Positions 37,964 to 48,133 of a stretch of DNA of 64,000 nucleotides are shown piece after piece. A program made the translations under genes and the position numbers. The DNA comes from Porphyridium purpureum. Its lineage: Eukaryota > Rhodophyta > Bangiophyceae > Porphyridiales > Porphyridiaceae. The stretch covers positions 5,270,001-5,334,000 of the forward strand of contig VRMN01000001.1 in NCBI GenBank assembly GCA_008690995.1, in the 5' to 3' direction. How positions within the stretch are numbered: position 1 is the first letter of the stretch; each line of letters begins with the position of its first letter. The notes beneath the pieces were generated by a model. It had not been told where the DNA came from. It searched no databases and was given only the letters and a program-made list of their open reading frames with translations.

Positions 37964-37979
37964 ACTGTACCTGCAGTAC
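37964..37979 (-). promoter_or_regulatory. GTAC motif pair upstream of the sugar transferase gene
   Basis: ACTGTAC (37,964-37,970) and CAGTAC (37,974-37,979) lie about 225-240 bases upstream of the farthest in-frame ATG (37,740) and about 450 upstream of the chosen one. Confidence 0.4.
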
Positions 37980-38995
37980 ACTTCGAGTGTAACCGCTGTG
38001 AGACTTGCCGTGTAGCGCCTGTCAAGCCGTGTACAGACACCGAAGATCTTGAGGTTGGTTCCACCGCTCACGGCAACTCTTCTAAGCAGGCCGACGATCC
38101 GCCGTCGTCGTCAACGCCTTGCCGGCGTCGCCGTATTTGTATAAATACCTGTCCGCGGCCGCAGCACGGAGAAGGCTGCGGTATGATTTAGAAGGTAAGA
38201 GCGAGTTGGTGTTCGAAGCCAAAAGGCATGAGTTCTACCGAGTTTATGCTAAAGCTTTCATCTAGCCGCCCACGGTACACCTAATAAACATTAAAGAGTG
38301 ACGTTGTTTTCTAGCCCAAATTGTGGCCGGACAAATAAGGCGCAAGAGACAATAAGACGAAAACACAAGAAATTATCAGGTATTAGAGCAGAAAATCCCA
38401 CGTCCAGCGAGACTACAGGTTGCTCTTCCCGTCGGTAGGCACAGGATCGGTCTCGACAGGAAGCAGAGTGATGTAACCCTTATTCAGGGCCAGCTGTCAT
38501 ATCCCCCCAGACACGCTTTCCCGCGGCGCTCTGGTACACAAGCACTGCAAATCCGGCCACGCTTTCCCACGACCGCTCTTGCCTCTTCTTCGTTTTATTC
38601 TTCCCTTACCTCCTCCTTGCCATCTCGAAAAACAAAACTACCTGGCGGTCTACCGTTCGTTTTATAGCCGGAGTCGGCTCGAGGAAAACACCTCCCGGGA
38701 AACACGGAAGGAGGAAAAACTTCCGCTCGCTCTGGACTCTCCATGTTAAAATGGCCCAATTTACGAGCTGTCAAGCTTCCAGCTTCCGCGTCACAACGGC
38801 GGCTTTGCCCACGCCGCTTTCATGTCAGCCTTCTCGAAAGCATCCGCCAACACTTCCCCCCGCAACACATCCGCCATTCGCACAACCAGTACCACATGCC
38901 CCTCGGCTCTCAGCGCCAGCGAGCTGTACTTTTCCATGAGTGACAATCAATTAAAAGTCACCGAACATTTGTCGCGAGCGACCTGATGCAGGTCT
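37980..38995. other. About 1 kb of spacer without a recognised gene
   Basis: Only short frames occur, none with family likeness. Composition shifts along the stretch, and pieces of old mobile elements are possible but none was identified with confidence. No RNA gene was recognised. Confidence 0.35.
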
Positions 38996-39300
38996 CAGTA
39001 CAGCGAGTACTCAGAGGTACAGTCCCTAAGTGTACTAAACGTACAGTTGTGGGGTGTACCGTGTGGTACAGCTGAGTTATGTTGAGGGCCGCGGGATTTG
39101 GTTATTCCGAGAGCTGAACCCGCCGGGCAAGCCGTTGCGGCGCCGGAAGGCGGGTATAAAACAGAGCGAGCGGCAGCCGAACGAAGAAAAAAGGCTAGGA
39201 AGAAGAGAGTAGGGAGAGGAGGAGAGAAGAAGAAGTAAAGAAAAGAAAGCTCCGTTTGTGACACATTTTCACTTTTTCTAACAAAAAAGGTACAATGTGT
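38996..39300 (+). promoter_or_regulatory. Complete-looking host promoter stranded next to a transposon
   Basis: Seven GTAC cores lie at 38,996-39,073 (CAGTAC, GAGTAC, GGTACAGT, TGTACT, CGTACAGT, TGTACC, GGTACAG). A TATAAAA box follows at 39,155-39,161, a purine-rich tract at 39,184-39,248 and an ATG at 39,295. The order and spacing match the promoter at the right end of the window. The frame from this ATG (38 codons) passes into the Tc1-like element within about 15 codons, so the gene this promoter served may have been interrupted. The alternative is that the short peptide is the product. Confidence 0.5.
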
Positions 39301-39407
39301 CCAAAGTTGGTGCGGGTCGACTGTTTGGCGCGAAAAGGAAGTGACAATCATCAAGAAGAGTCAAAGTTCAGAGCATTTACTAGAAGATTGAAGGGAAAAA
39401 TCAGATT

Positions 39408-40171
39408 TTAGAAGCGGTCTTTCTTTCCTTGTGCTAAGGCCACTTTAATGATTTTCTTCGGCATGCTGTCATACAGGTCTCTGACGTAGTAATCCCCCAT
39501 TTTCTCCCACGCATCCTCGATTGCCTCTCGCAGCTCTTTCGCATTAGAATACTGCTTGCATCCACCATAAACTTGATGGGTCAAATGGCCCCATACATTC
39601 TCAATTGGATTCAGGTCTGGCGAAAGCGCGGGCCAATCTAGAACCTCCACGTTATTGCGTTGCAACCAGTCCATCGTGATTTTGGCCCTGTAGCAAGCAT
39701 CGCCGCCCTGTATGCATTTAAAGTATCCAAGCTTTTCTTCAACCTTCACAATGACCCGAGACTTGTCCAACATTTTTAAATATTGTGCGGCAGTCTGGCA
39801 GCCCGAATAGTAGTCTTTTGCTAACAATAGAGCAAGCCTTCCGTCGCCGTTTATCGCTCCCCAGACCATCGAGCTCTGTTTACCACAAACACGACTCAAA
39901 CACACAGCTGGCTCATCCTCGAGACCCGCCCAGTAGAATTTCAAGCCATCAGGGCCGTCCAAATTCCACTTTTTCTCGTCTGTAAACACGGCATCTCGCC
40001 ATTTCTCGCGTTTTCAGTGGTGATCAAGCACAAATTTATCCGTTCCTGTCGATGGCGATCCTGCAAATGCGGCGTCTTCTTGCATTTCTTCCATGTTTGC
40101 TCATTTTTAATGGCACGGCGGACCGTTTGCACAGAGACTGGCTTGGCACGTGCTAACAAGATGTCTGCGTG
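39408..40171 (-). pseudogene. Tc1-like transposase, catalytic (C-terminal) part
   Basis: The DDE region of the transposase runs to a stop at 39,408. It carries VFTDEKKWNL, the long WLQRNNVEVLDWPALSPDLNPIENVWG block typical of Tc1-type enzymes, and a Lys-rich end. The upstream portion (KPVSVQTVRRAIKN) is in another frame, shifted near 40,015 close to an A run. An LTR retrotransposon begins at 40,172 and removes the link to the N-terminal part. Confidence 0.8.
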
Positions 40172-40458
40172 TGTTATCCGTTCGACCCCAGTCACCTAGA
40201 ACGGTTCGGTTAATCCAAAACCGGTAAGCCGTTAAGCCGGTAGACCGTTTAACCGTTTCTAGAAGCTTCTAGAGGTTCCAGAACCTTCTAGACGTGCGCA
40301 GAAATGCCAATGGTTTGCATTGTCATTTCTCTTGGCGCCTTGCTGTCCCTGGAGGAAGCAAGGGTATAAGAAGGCGACGCGCCTGCCCGGACTAGCCGGT
40401 CAGGTCTTGCTCGGAGACAGGGAAGAAGCAGAGTAAAAAAGGCACAGCATTGGTAACA
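40172..40458 (+). repeat. Left LTR of the Ty3/gypsy element
   Basis: 287 bases, TG...CA ended. It has a heat-shock-element-like array at 40,257-40,293 and a TATA-like GGGTATAAG near 40,368. Upstream of the array are several CCGTTTAACC/CCGGTAAGCC units. It looks identical to the right LTR. Confidence 0.93.
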
Positions 40459-40460
40459 TT

Positions 40461-40478
40461 TGGTATCATCGCTGGTTA
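40461..40478 (+). other. Primer-binding site of the LTR element
   Basis: TGGTATCATCGCTGGTTA begins two bases after the left LTR. TGG followed by an acceptor-stem complement is the expected primer site. It resembles the 3' end of an initiator-methionine tRNA. Which host tRNA it matches was not checked. Confidence 0.6.
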
Positions 40479-41025
40479 CCTGGGGTTGCTCTAAGGTTCT
40501 CTTAGAGTTTCTCCGGGGTTGCCTGGGTGGGAGAGTCTGCGGGTAAGGGGGTTCGAGTAAGTCGATCCGGAGGGTGCGACGGGTGGAAGCGGGTCTCCGT
40601 CTTGGCTGTACGATAGGCCTAGGCCTTGACGGCGGACTCGCTCTCTGCCTTAGCACGTATTAGTAGGCAAGAGCCGTAACGGTCAGCCTTCACTAGGATT
40701 CATCCTAGTGTCGCACGACCACCTTTGCGAAGGTAGGCGCCGAACACCTCCATACAAGATCGCATCTATAATCCCCGCCCCAGTGCAAAGGCCCGGGCCG
40801 CTCCCCATCCAGCGCAACAGAGGAGGATTGCTGTGTGCTTTGTTGTGTGTGCGTGAGAAGATTGCTGTGCGTGTGTGTGCGTGAGAGGACAGCTTCGTGT
40901 GTCGGTTTGTGTTCGTGAGGGCGACCGAGCCCGTTCGTGGTGCGCGCAGCTGTTGGAGAAAGTGAGCATCGGAGGCTTGCTGTTTGTGTCGTTGTCGTCG
41001 TTGAGCGTGCTTTAGTCCAGAAAGC

Positions 41026-41832
41026 ATGGAGATTGATTCGGAGACGCTGGGACCACGTGGCCCGAAGGAGGCCCGTCTGATGAGGTTCGACGGGAAGCGT
41101 GACCTTCTGGTTGTGAAGACGTGGTTGTTCCAGGCGAGAAAGAAGATCTTGGGCCGGCTGTTGGAGAGCTTCCACCCGGACGATTTGGAGAAACGTCTGC
41201 TTGCGGAGAGGCGTGCTGTGGACCTGGCATCAGACTATTTCGAGGGAGAAGCGCTTCATTGGTGGGTTCTAAACTGCGAACGCTACCCGCAGGAGATCCC
41301 CACGACGTGGAATGATTTTGCTGCCCTCGTCAGTGCTCGGTTCACGCCGCAGGATTCGATCAGGCGTGCAAGGGACAAGTTGACGCGTCTTTCGCAGAAA
41401 GGCCCGGCCCATGCGTATGTGGCGGCTTTTCAGGACGCGGCACTTGTGATTCCGGACTTGTCGGACGCAGAAATGATGGACCGCTTTGTGAGGGGTCTGA
41501 AGCCCGAGGTCCGCTTGGAAGTGTACAAGCGAGGAGTGAGTACGTTCGCGGAGGCTGCGCAGGTGGCGGTGGTCGTGGACGACGCCATTCATGCGACCCG
41601 CGGCGTGCGTGATTCAAGTGTGAGGACGCCATTTTTCGGTCGTGCAGCGCAGGAAGGACCCGTCCCGATGGAGCTGGGACATGTGCAGGGTCAGAGGCGT
41701 GTTCGTACCGAGCTCAAATGCTGGAATTGTGGAAGGCCGGGACACATCGCCAGGAAGTGTCCCGAGGCAAGGAAGACTATCCAGCAGCTGGAGGGAGACT
41801 CGCTGGAGTCAAAAAACGAGGAGCTCGAGTAA
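41026..41832 (+). mobile_element. gag of the Ty3/gypsy element
   Basis: The frame has 268 codons. A helical capsid-like region (FEGEALHWWVLNCERYP, FTPQDSIRRARDKLTRLSQK) is followed by a zinc knuckle CWNCGRPGHIARKC near the C-terminus. The spacing C-x2-C-x4-H-x4-C is canonical. Confidence 0.85.
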
Positions 41833-44800
41833 AGAGGTTCCTCGGACAGTCAGAGGGAAAGGAGGCTCGCAGACGTTACGAGACCTCTAGGGGCGGCAAT
41901 GAAGACCGCTGTGGTGGCCTTGGTAAGCCAAGGTCTGGCTGTCCGACACCTTGTGGGCGAAACTCGAGCGCAAATCAGCCCGTGATCAAGGAACTTGGAG
42001 GGATGGGAGCTGCCATGCTTCTTCGAGTTCGAGGAAAATTGCACAAGTCCGATGGAGAGGCCACGTTTTTGATTGACAGTGGCGCGACGGACAACTTCAT
42101 GAGCGTGGACTTTGTGCAGAAATCCGACGGCCTGAAGCGGAAGGCGTCGTGGAAGAGAGATCATGTGACCCTGGCAGACGGGTCTGTATTGGAGACAGCC
42201 GGAGAAGTCTCCAATGTCAAGTTTGAACTGAGCGATGGGTACTCAGGGACCGCTAACTTTGCCATTTGCCGGATTGCGGGACAAGACGCAATCTTGGGCA
42301 TGGAGTGGCTGAAGCGGGAGAACCCAGTGATTGATTGGCAGTCTGGCATGTTGGCCTACGGAGAGAAGAAGGCCTGGGGCATGACGCAGATGCTGGTGCC
42401 ACGGAAAGAGCTCCGTCGGCTGTTGAAGAGTCAGGAGGTAGAAGAGTGCTACCTCGGCGTGCTGAAAGGAAGGGAGGAGCCCTGTTCAGTGGAGCCCAAA
42501 GGAGATGACTCTGTGAAGAAGATGCTCAATGATTTCGAAAATCTGTTCGAGGAGCCACGTGGGCTGCCTGAGAGCCGAACAGTGGAGCATGTGATTAGGC
42601 TGAAAGATGAGAAGCCTGTGAGAGTGGGCAGGGTCTACCGACTGAGCCCTGCGGAGTTGAAAGTCCTCCGAGAGACTTTGGATGACTTACTGGACAAAGG
42701 ATTCGTCCAGCCAAGTCAGAGCCCGTTTGGAGCACCCGTGCTGTTCGTGAAGAAGAAAGACGGCAGCATGAGGATGTGCGTTGATTATCGGGCGTTGAAC
42801 GACGCAACTGTGAAGGACCGGTATCCGTTGCCGAACATGGATGAGTTGCTGGATCGACTGGGTGCAGCTCACTGCTTTTCAAAGTTGGATTTGGCATCGG
42901 GGTACCACCAGTTGCGTGTTCGGAGAGAGGACGTGCCGAAGACCGCGTTCCAGACCAGGTACGGACAATTTGAGTTCCGTGTGATGCCGTTTGGTCTTTG
43001 CAACGCGCCGGCAACTTTTCAGAGGGCCATGAACGAGCTGTTTGCAGATCTGCTGGACAAGACCGTCATTGTCTACTTGGACGATATTTTGGTCTTTACC
43101 AAGGATAGGCAGTCGCATGCTGAGGTCCTGAAGGAAGTGTTGTCGCGCTTGCAAAAGGCGGGGTATCGGTTGAAGCGCAAGAAGTGCAGCTTCTTCGTTT
43201 CTGAAGTCGAATACCTGGGGAACATTGTCGGCAACGGTTGCGTGAAGATGGATCCACGGAAGGTGGAAGCTTTGAGAGATTGGCCAGTGCCAAAGACGGT
43301 GACGGAGTTGAGATCCTTTTTGGGAATGACAAGCTGGTTTCGCAGGTTTGTCAAAGGATACTCTACCGTCGTGGCGCCGCTGACTTCGCTGTTGCAGAAC
43401 GCAAAGTCGAAGAAGCAGCTGATCGAACTGGGAGATGAAGGCAAGTCGGCCTTCAAGAAGATTGTCGGGATGTTGACGGAAGCGCCGGTGTTGGCCTTGC
43501 CAGACCCTGAAAAGCCATTTGAGGTGTACACGGACCGCTCCGAAGTCGCGGTGGGGGATGGCTGGCACAGGAAGGCAGACCGGTCGCGTTTACGTCAAGG
43601 AAGCTGCTGGACCGAGAGACCAGGTACAGCAGCTATGAAGGTGAGCTCATGGCCGTCATTCACTGTCTGCGAGAGTTTCGACCTTATCTGTACGGGGCAA
43701 AGTTTGTGCTTCACACAGATCATGAGGCGTTGAAACATTTGATGACGCAGAAGGAGCTGAATGGCCGGCAAGCACGGTGGTTGGACTTTTTGGCCGAGTT
43801 TGATATCACAATCGACTATGTGAAGGGAAAGTCGAACGTGGTAGCCGATGCTTTGTCGAGGAAGCCGGAGTTACACGCGCTAGAGTACCAAGTTCGGTGT
43901 GATGAATTTGGTACAGGTTTCCAGGCATTCGTGGGTTCGTACTCGAGTGACCCAGACTTTGGTACTTTGATGGGGGATTTACTGACCCACCAGGATTTTC
44001 GAACCGAAGCTGGGCTCTTGTACTTGACGAATCGCGTTTGCGTGCCGAGGAAGTTCAGAGAGCGTGTGATGCAACTCCACCATGATATCCCGACAGCAGG
44101 ACACCGTGGAGCCGACACAACGTATGCATCTTTGATAACTCGCTTCTACTGGCCAAAGATGAAGCGAGACGTGAGCCGTTTTGTGAAGACTTGTCACGCG
44201 TGCCAAGTGACAAAGTCAGAGAATCGGTCGTTTGGAAAGCTGAAGCCCTTGTCGATCCCAGAAGGACCTTGGGTCGACATCTCGATGGACTTTGTGACAG
44301 AGCTGCCACGGAGCGAAGGCAGCTGTGATGCAATCATGACTGTGGTGGATCGATATTCGAAGATGGCGCTGTTTATCCCGACGCGCAAGGACTTGACAGC
44401 AAAACGTTGTGCTGACTTGTTTGTGAAGCACGTCGTGAGCCGCTTCGGATACCCGAAGTCGATTGTATCGGACCGAGATCCGCTGTTTACGTCCACGTTT
44501 TGGCAGCAGTTGAGCAAGCGGGTGGGCATGAAGTTGGCTATGTCTACCGCCAACCACCCGCAGACTGATGGCCAAACTGAGCGAGTGAACCGGGTGATTC
44601 GGGAAATGCTCAAGTTAATGGCGACGAATAGTGGCTGGGTGCGAGACTTGCCGTTGTACGAGTTTGCGTACAACTCTGCACCAAGCAGTGCCACTGGATT
44701 CGCGCCGTTCAAAGTGGTATATGGAAGGGATCCTTGGTTTCCACCGAGCGAAGGGGGGAGGCCTGCGCGCGACGGACAGACAAAGGACATGGCGGAGCAC

Positions 44801-45208
44801 TGGTTTCGCCTGTGCAAAGTCCATGAAGAAGTCCGCGACAATTTGATCGAAGCCCAGGGGAGAATGCAGAAGTTCTTCGATCGACGCAAGGATGCCCGGG
44901 AGTTTCAAGTTGGTGATCAAGTGTTGATCACGGCGCCGCAATTGCGGCCGAACAAGAGTGATTTGGCGGCACCAAAGTTTCTTGGTCCGGTGCCTGTCAT
45001 TGAGAAGGTAAGCTCGCATGCTTACCGAGTGATTTTGCCCGAGGGTGTGGCTTGTCATGATGTTTTTCCGATCCAGCATCTGAAGCCATACTATGGACGC
45101 GAAGAATACAGGGCAGGGGAAAATGATGAAGAAGTACCCGACGACCTGCCAGCGTCCGATTCTGAGCCAGACTTGTTGAAAATTATGGAAGAGTCTGACT
45201 CTGAATGA
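41833..45208 (+). mobile_element. pol region of the Ty3/gypsy element
   Basis: In order: a retroviral-type protease (FLIDSGATDNF), reverse transcriptase with the YLDDILVF active site, RNase H, an integrase with an HHCC zinc-binding region and a DDE core, and a C-terminal domain (LGPVPVIEKVSSHAYRV). The order with integrase last defines Ty3/gypsy. The region looks nearly whole with about one break. No envelope-like gene follows. Confidence 0.88.
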
Positions 45209-45327
45209 CTTGGGTACTGTGAGAAGTTTGCTAGGCAGAGGTTTTCTCCCGGAGCGCGGGTTCCTCGAACCAAGAATGCAACTTAGTTTGGAGTCTCGCC
45301 GAGACGTCGAGCCAAGACGGGGGGAGA

Positions 45328-45614
45328 TGTTATCCGTTCGACCCCAGTCACCTAGAACGGTTCGGTTAATCCAAAACCGGTAAGCCGTTAAGCCGGTAGA
45401 CCGTTTAACCGTTTCTAGAAGCTTCTAGAGGTTCCAGAACCTTCTAGACGTGCGCAGAAATGCCAATGGTTTGCATTGTCATTTCTCTTGGCGCCTTGCT
45501 GTCCCTGGAGGAAGCAAGGGTATAAGAAGGCGACGCGCCTGCCCGGACTAGCCGGTCAGGTCTTGCTCGGAGACAGGGAAGAAGCAGAGTAAAAAAGGCA
45601 CAGCATTGGTAACA
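45328..45614 (+). repeat. Right LTR of the Ty3/gypsy element
   Basis: 287 bases, apparently identical to the left LTR, including the heat-shock-element-like array at 45,413-45,449. It is preceded by a G-rich polypurine tract. Confidence 0.93.
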
Positions 45615-45619
45615 TCGTG

Positions 45620-45880
45620 CACCCGGTCTGCAGTAGAAAATGGCTTTGTTTTCAGGACATTCTCAATCTTTCGGCGCAGGTACGGTGTCATTTTTCCAGC
45701 GTTCTGATTGGGTCCCCGTTTGCCGTACTGTTGCGGGGGTTTCGAAGAGTTCCTTACCACCGTTCTGAGCGAGATCCTCCCGGTCGGTCCGCGATCACCC
45801 GCAATGAGTGACCCTCAGCAACCAAAGCAGCAATGACGCCCTGCTCTCGTTCAGTGAAGCTTGACGCCTTGCCCATGATT
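45620..45880 (-). pseudogene. Tc1-like transposase, N-terminal DNA-binding part
   Basis: From the ATG near 45,877 the frame encodes a helix-turn-helix start (EREQGVIAALVAEGHSLRVIA). It shifts frame near 45,750 and continues with Pro/Gln/Lys-rich sequence (GKMTPYLRRKIENVL). The LTR element lies immediately downstream. Confidence 0.7.
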
Positions 45881-46071
45881 TTCCCCCGCCGCGAGCTCCT
45901 TTCCACGCACTGTGAAGCCTGGAATGCGTGTTTGCTTGTGATGTTCATAATCGTTTGGACGCTTGCTAAGCGCTCCACAAGGTTGACATTCGATCGCTTG
46001 GTCTAAAATTATCTATTTTTGTGAGAAAGTGCGAAACCCCACGGGTGTCTTTTATTGATTGTCACTTGCTG

Positions 46072-46793
46072 TACGACCCTACCCTTTTTCCGTGCCGTGG
46101 ATTCGTTTCGTGCCATCAAGTCAGACGACGTAGTCGGATAACCGAGTTATTCACAAAAAGGCGTGGAACATCTTAACAACCGACGACGAATCCTTTACTC
46201 TCCTCCAATCTGCTGGCCGTGCCTCTCTATGTTTATTCTTCTTCGCTAGTCGCGCGCGGCCGTTTCCCTTTTACAGACGCCCGGTTGGCATCCTAGTGAT
46301 GCGCTCTGACCACCACGAGTCACATCACATCACATCACATCAGCGCCCACTGCGACGGTAGTCAAGCCTCAACACATCACATCCGCTGTACCCATGCCAC
46401 GACATGCCAATCGCTTCGCGTCCGCGCTTCCACGTACCCGTCGACGAGCGCGACGCACATCTTCCCACGAGAAACCTTCATCCTGTCGGCTAACTTAGTC
46501 GGGACTGTACAACGCCTGGTGTCAGACGTTGTCGTGTCAGGGAAGGCGTGCGAGTACGACTTGTGCACGTCCGCACGTGTCCGATGCACATGCTTCGTGG
46601 TGCGTTGCGGGCGTCAAGTCGTTCGGAGGCACCTTTGCTTTCGGTATCGGTGTGTGGCCCGCTTACTGCCTCTGCGGTGGCAGCTGCGTGCGGGTTTTGG
46701 ACTCGGGTCTGTTCGCGCTGGTCGAGGGGTTCCGCTGCGTCAGGGTGTCGCACGTCGGGGCGGTCGCATTTTTCGTGGAGACGCATGCGTACA
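46072..46793. other. Spacer right of the transposon, with a CACAT repeat and a GTAC motif
   Basis: It contains a short (CACAT)n microsatellite at about 46,321-46,340 and one ACTGTAC at 46,504-46,510, about 280 bases before the chosen NAPE-PLD start. Any remainder of a gene interrupted by the transposon would be expected at its left end, but no convincing frame is seen. Confidence 0.35.
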
Positions 46794-47990
46794 ATGACAG
46801 ATGATCGCGGCGTACCAAGTAGAACGGAGGTGGGGTCGGCGGCGGCTTTCGGCGTGGCGACACCTGCTGAAGCACAACAGTGTGGCCCACCCGGAAAAGG
46901 TCGTGTCGAAAGCAGCGCGGATCGCGCAGCGGGAAACATGGCTGCTGTCGCAACGACACAGGCTCAAATAGAAAAGGTGCAACCCCTTCGCCTGAAAAAC
47001 GGCAAGTACTGGAATCCTTGGTCGTCATGGACAGGTCTGCCAACGCTTGTGGATTTCATCAAGTTGTGGTGGAACGAGCGTGGCAAGTGGATTTATACCG
47101 ATGAAATACCCGAAGAGTATGAAAGACATCTTCCTGTCAAGACGCCCGACCTTGAAGTGCTGTGCACGGCCCCGAAACCAGGCGTGCTGCGATCAACCTG
47201 GCTCGGACATTCGACAGTACTCGTTCAGTTTGAACAGGGATTCACGGTCATTACGGACCCGGTATTTAGTGAGCGCTGTTCTCCTGTGCAGTGGTTTGGC
47301 GTCAAGCGCTACCGCCCGGCGCCATGCACTGCGGCTCAACTCCCGCACATCGACGCCGTGCTCATTTCGCACAACCACTACGACCACTTGGACCTGCTTT
47401 CTGTGCGTGCGATCGAGACCAAGTTTTCGCCGGCATTTTACGTACCGCAAGGCTTGAAGAGCTGGCTAGTGAAGAATGTACCTGGTCTGGATTCCCAGCG
47501 CGTGCACGAACTTGGCTGGTGGGAAGAAACATTCCAAAGAAAGAACGACAAAGAGTTCAAGATCGTGTTCACACCAGCACAGCACTGGGGCTCCCGCGCT
47601 CTTTTGGACAATTGCCGCGCTTTATGGGGCAGTTGGGTGGTCGCCGGACCCACGAAAAAGTTCTTCTTTGCAGGTGACTCCGGTTACTGTCCCGTTTTCA
47701 CGAGTGTTGGTGCACTGTACGGACCGTTCGATCTCAGTGCGATTCCCATTGGTGCATATGAGCCGCACTACTTCTTCAGGCAGCAGCACGTCAACCCTGA
47801 AGAAGCGGTGCAAATGCATGTAGATCTGAGGTCACGACGTTCATTAGGTATTCACTGGGGCACGTTCAAGCTGACTATGGAGCATTACATGGAACCGCGC
47901 GAGCGCATGCTTTCTGCAAGCGGAAAGGCGGGACTTGAGAAGAACGCCTTCTTCACGCTTACGCACGGCGAGCACTTGGATGTAGAATGA
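46794..47990 (+). CDS. NAPE-PLD-like metallo-beta-lactamase-fold hydrolase
   Basis: The protein has 398 residues from the chosen ATG. The zinc-binding H-x-H-x-D-H motif is SHNHYDHLD near residue 193. A further metal ligand region is PAQHWGSRALLDNCRALWGSWVV, and Asp in FFAGDSGYC is also expected to bind metal. TWLGHSTVLVQFEQG near the start of the core and GIHWGTFKLTMEHYMEP near the end are typical of N-acyl-phosphatidylethanolamine phospholipase D, which releases N-acylethanolamines from membrane lipid. Substrate cannot be confirmed from sequence. The core begins around residue 60. Alternative in-frame ATGs are at 46,584, 46,785 and 46,938. The frame upstream of 46,584 begins only with GTG. 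The gene converges on XRN2 with 143 bases between. Confidence 0.88.
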   Translation: MTDDRGVPSRTEVGSAAAFGVATPAEAQQCGPPGKGRVESSADRAAGNMAAVATTQAQIEKVQPLRLKNGKYWNPWSSWTGLPTLVDFIKLWWNERGKWIYTDEIPEEYERHLPVKTPDLEVLCTAPKPGVLRSTWLGHSTVLVQFEQGFTVITDPVFSERCSPVQWFGVKRYRPAPCTAAQLPHIDAVLISHNHYDHLDLLSVRAIETKFSPAFYVPQGLKSWLVKNVPGLDSQRVHELGWWEETFQRKNDKEFKIVFTPAQHWGSRALLDNCRALWGSWVVAGPTKKFFFAGDSGYCPVFTSVGALYGPFDLSAIPIGAYEPHYFFRQQHVNPEEAVQMHVDLRSRRSLGIHWGTFKLTMEHYMEPRERMLSASGKAGLEKNAFFTLTHGEHLDVE

Positions 47991-48133
47991 TTCAGGGAAG
48001 GAGGGCCCGCTGCCCCAGTTTGGCTCGGGACTTCAAAAGAACGCCAAACAGCCTGTAGTAGATAACACGATATTTTATTAAATTCGAAATGGTGCTGACT
48101 GTTGTTTTTGCGACAAGTACAGAGCCATTCTTC

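Larger units (their letters stand above)
40172..45614 (+). mobile_element. Ty3/gypsy LTR retrotransposon, young and nearly whole
   Basis: The element is 5443 bases long and lies inside the Tc1-like transposon. Two 287-base LTRs begin TGTTATCC and end GGTAACA and look identical, which points to a recent insertion. Four flanking bases (CGTG) match on both sides, consistent with a target-site duplication of 4-5 bases. A tRNA-type primer site follows the left LTR, and a G-rich polypurine tract (GACGGGGGGAGA) precedes the right one. Parts in order are gag with a CCHC knuckle, aspartic protease, reverse transcriptase, RNase H and integrase, the Ty3/gypsy order. Gag and pol lie in different frames, as is common in the family. 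Apart from that the element looks whole, with about one break in pol. Confidence 0.92.
39339..46071 (-). mobile_element. Decayed Tc1/mariner-family DNA transposon, split by an LTR element
   Basis: Ends are marked by the short inverted repeat AAGTGACAATCA at 39,339-39,350 and its reverse complement at 46,056-46,067. The right end is followed by TA, the target dinucleotide of the family; the left edge is imprecise. Transposase reads on the minus strand. The N-terminal helix-turn-helix part (MGKASSFTEREQGVIAALVA) lies near 45,620-45,880, and the DDE catalytic part lies at 39,408-40,171 (VFTDEKKW; SPDLNPIENVWG). A Ty3/gypsy element sits between the two. Beyond that split the transposase shows frameshifts near 45,750 and near 40,015, and the second catalytic Asp region is shortened (GGDACY where the family has DNAPCH). 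The copy cannot be autonomous. Confidence 0.8.

Noticed and set aside
38440-38530. Short protein-like stretch on the minus strand ending in a stop
   Set aside because: It might be the tail of an old mobile element, but it is too short and no family was recognised.
39295-39411. 38-codon frame downstream of the stranded promoter as a genuine small protein
   Set aside because: Most of it lies inside the Tc1-like element near its inverted repeat, so it is more likely a chance run-on of an interrupted leader.
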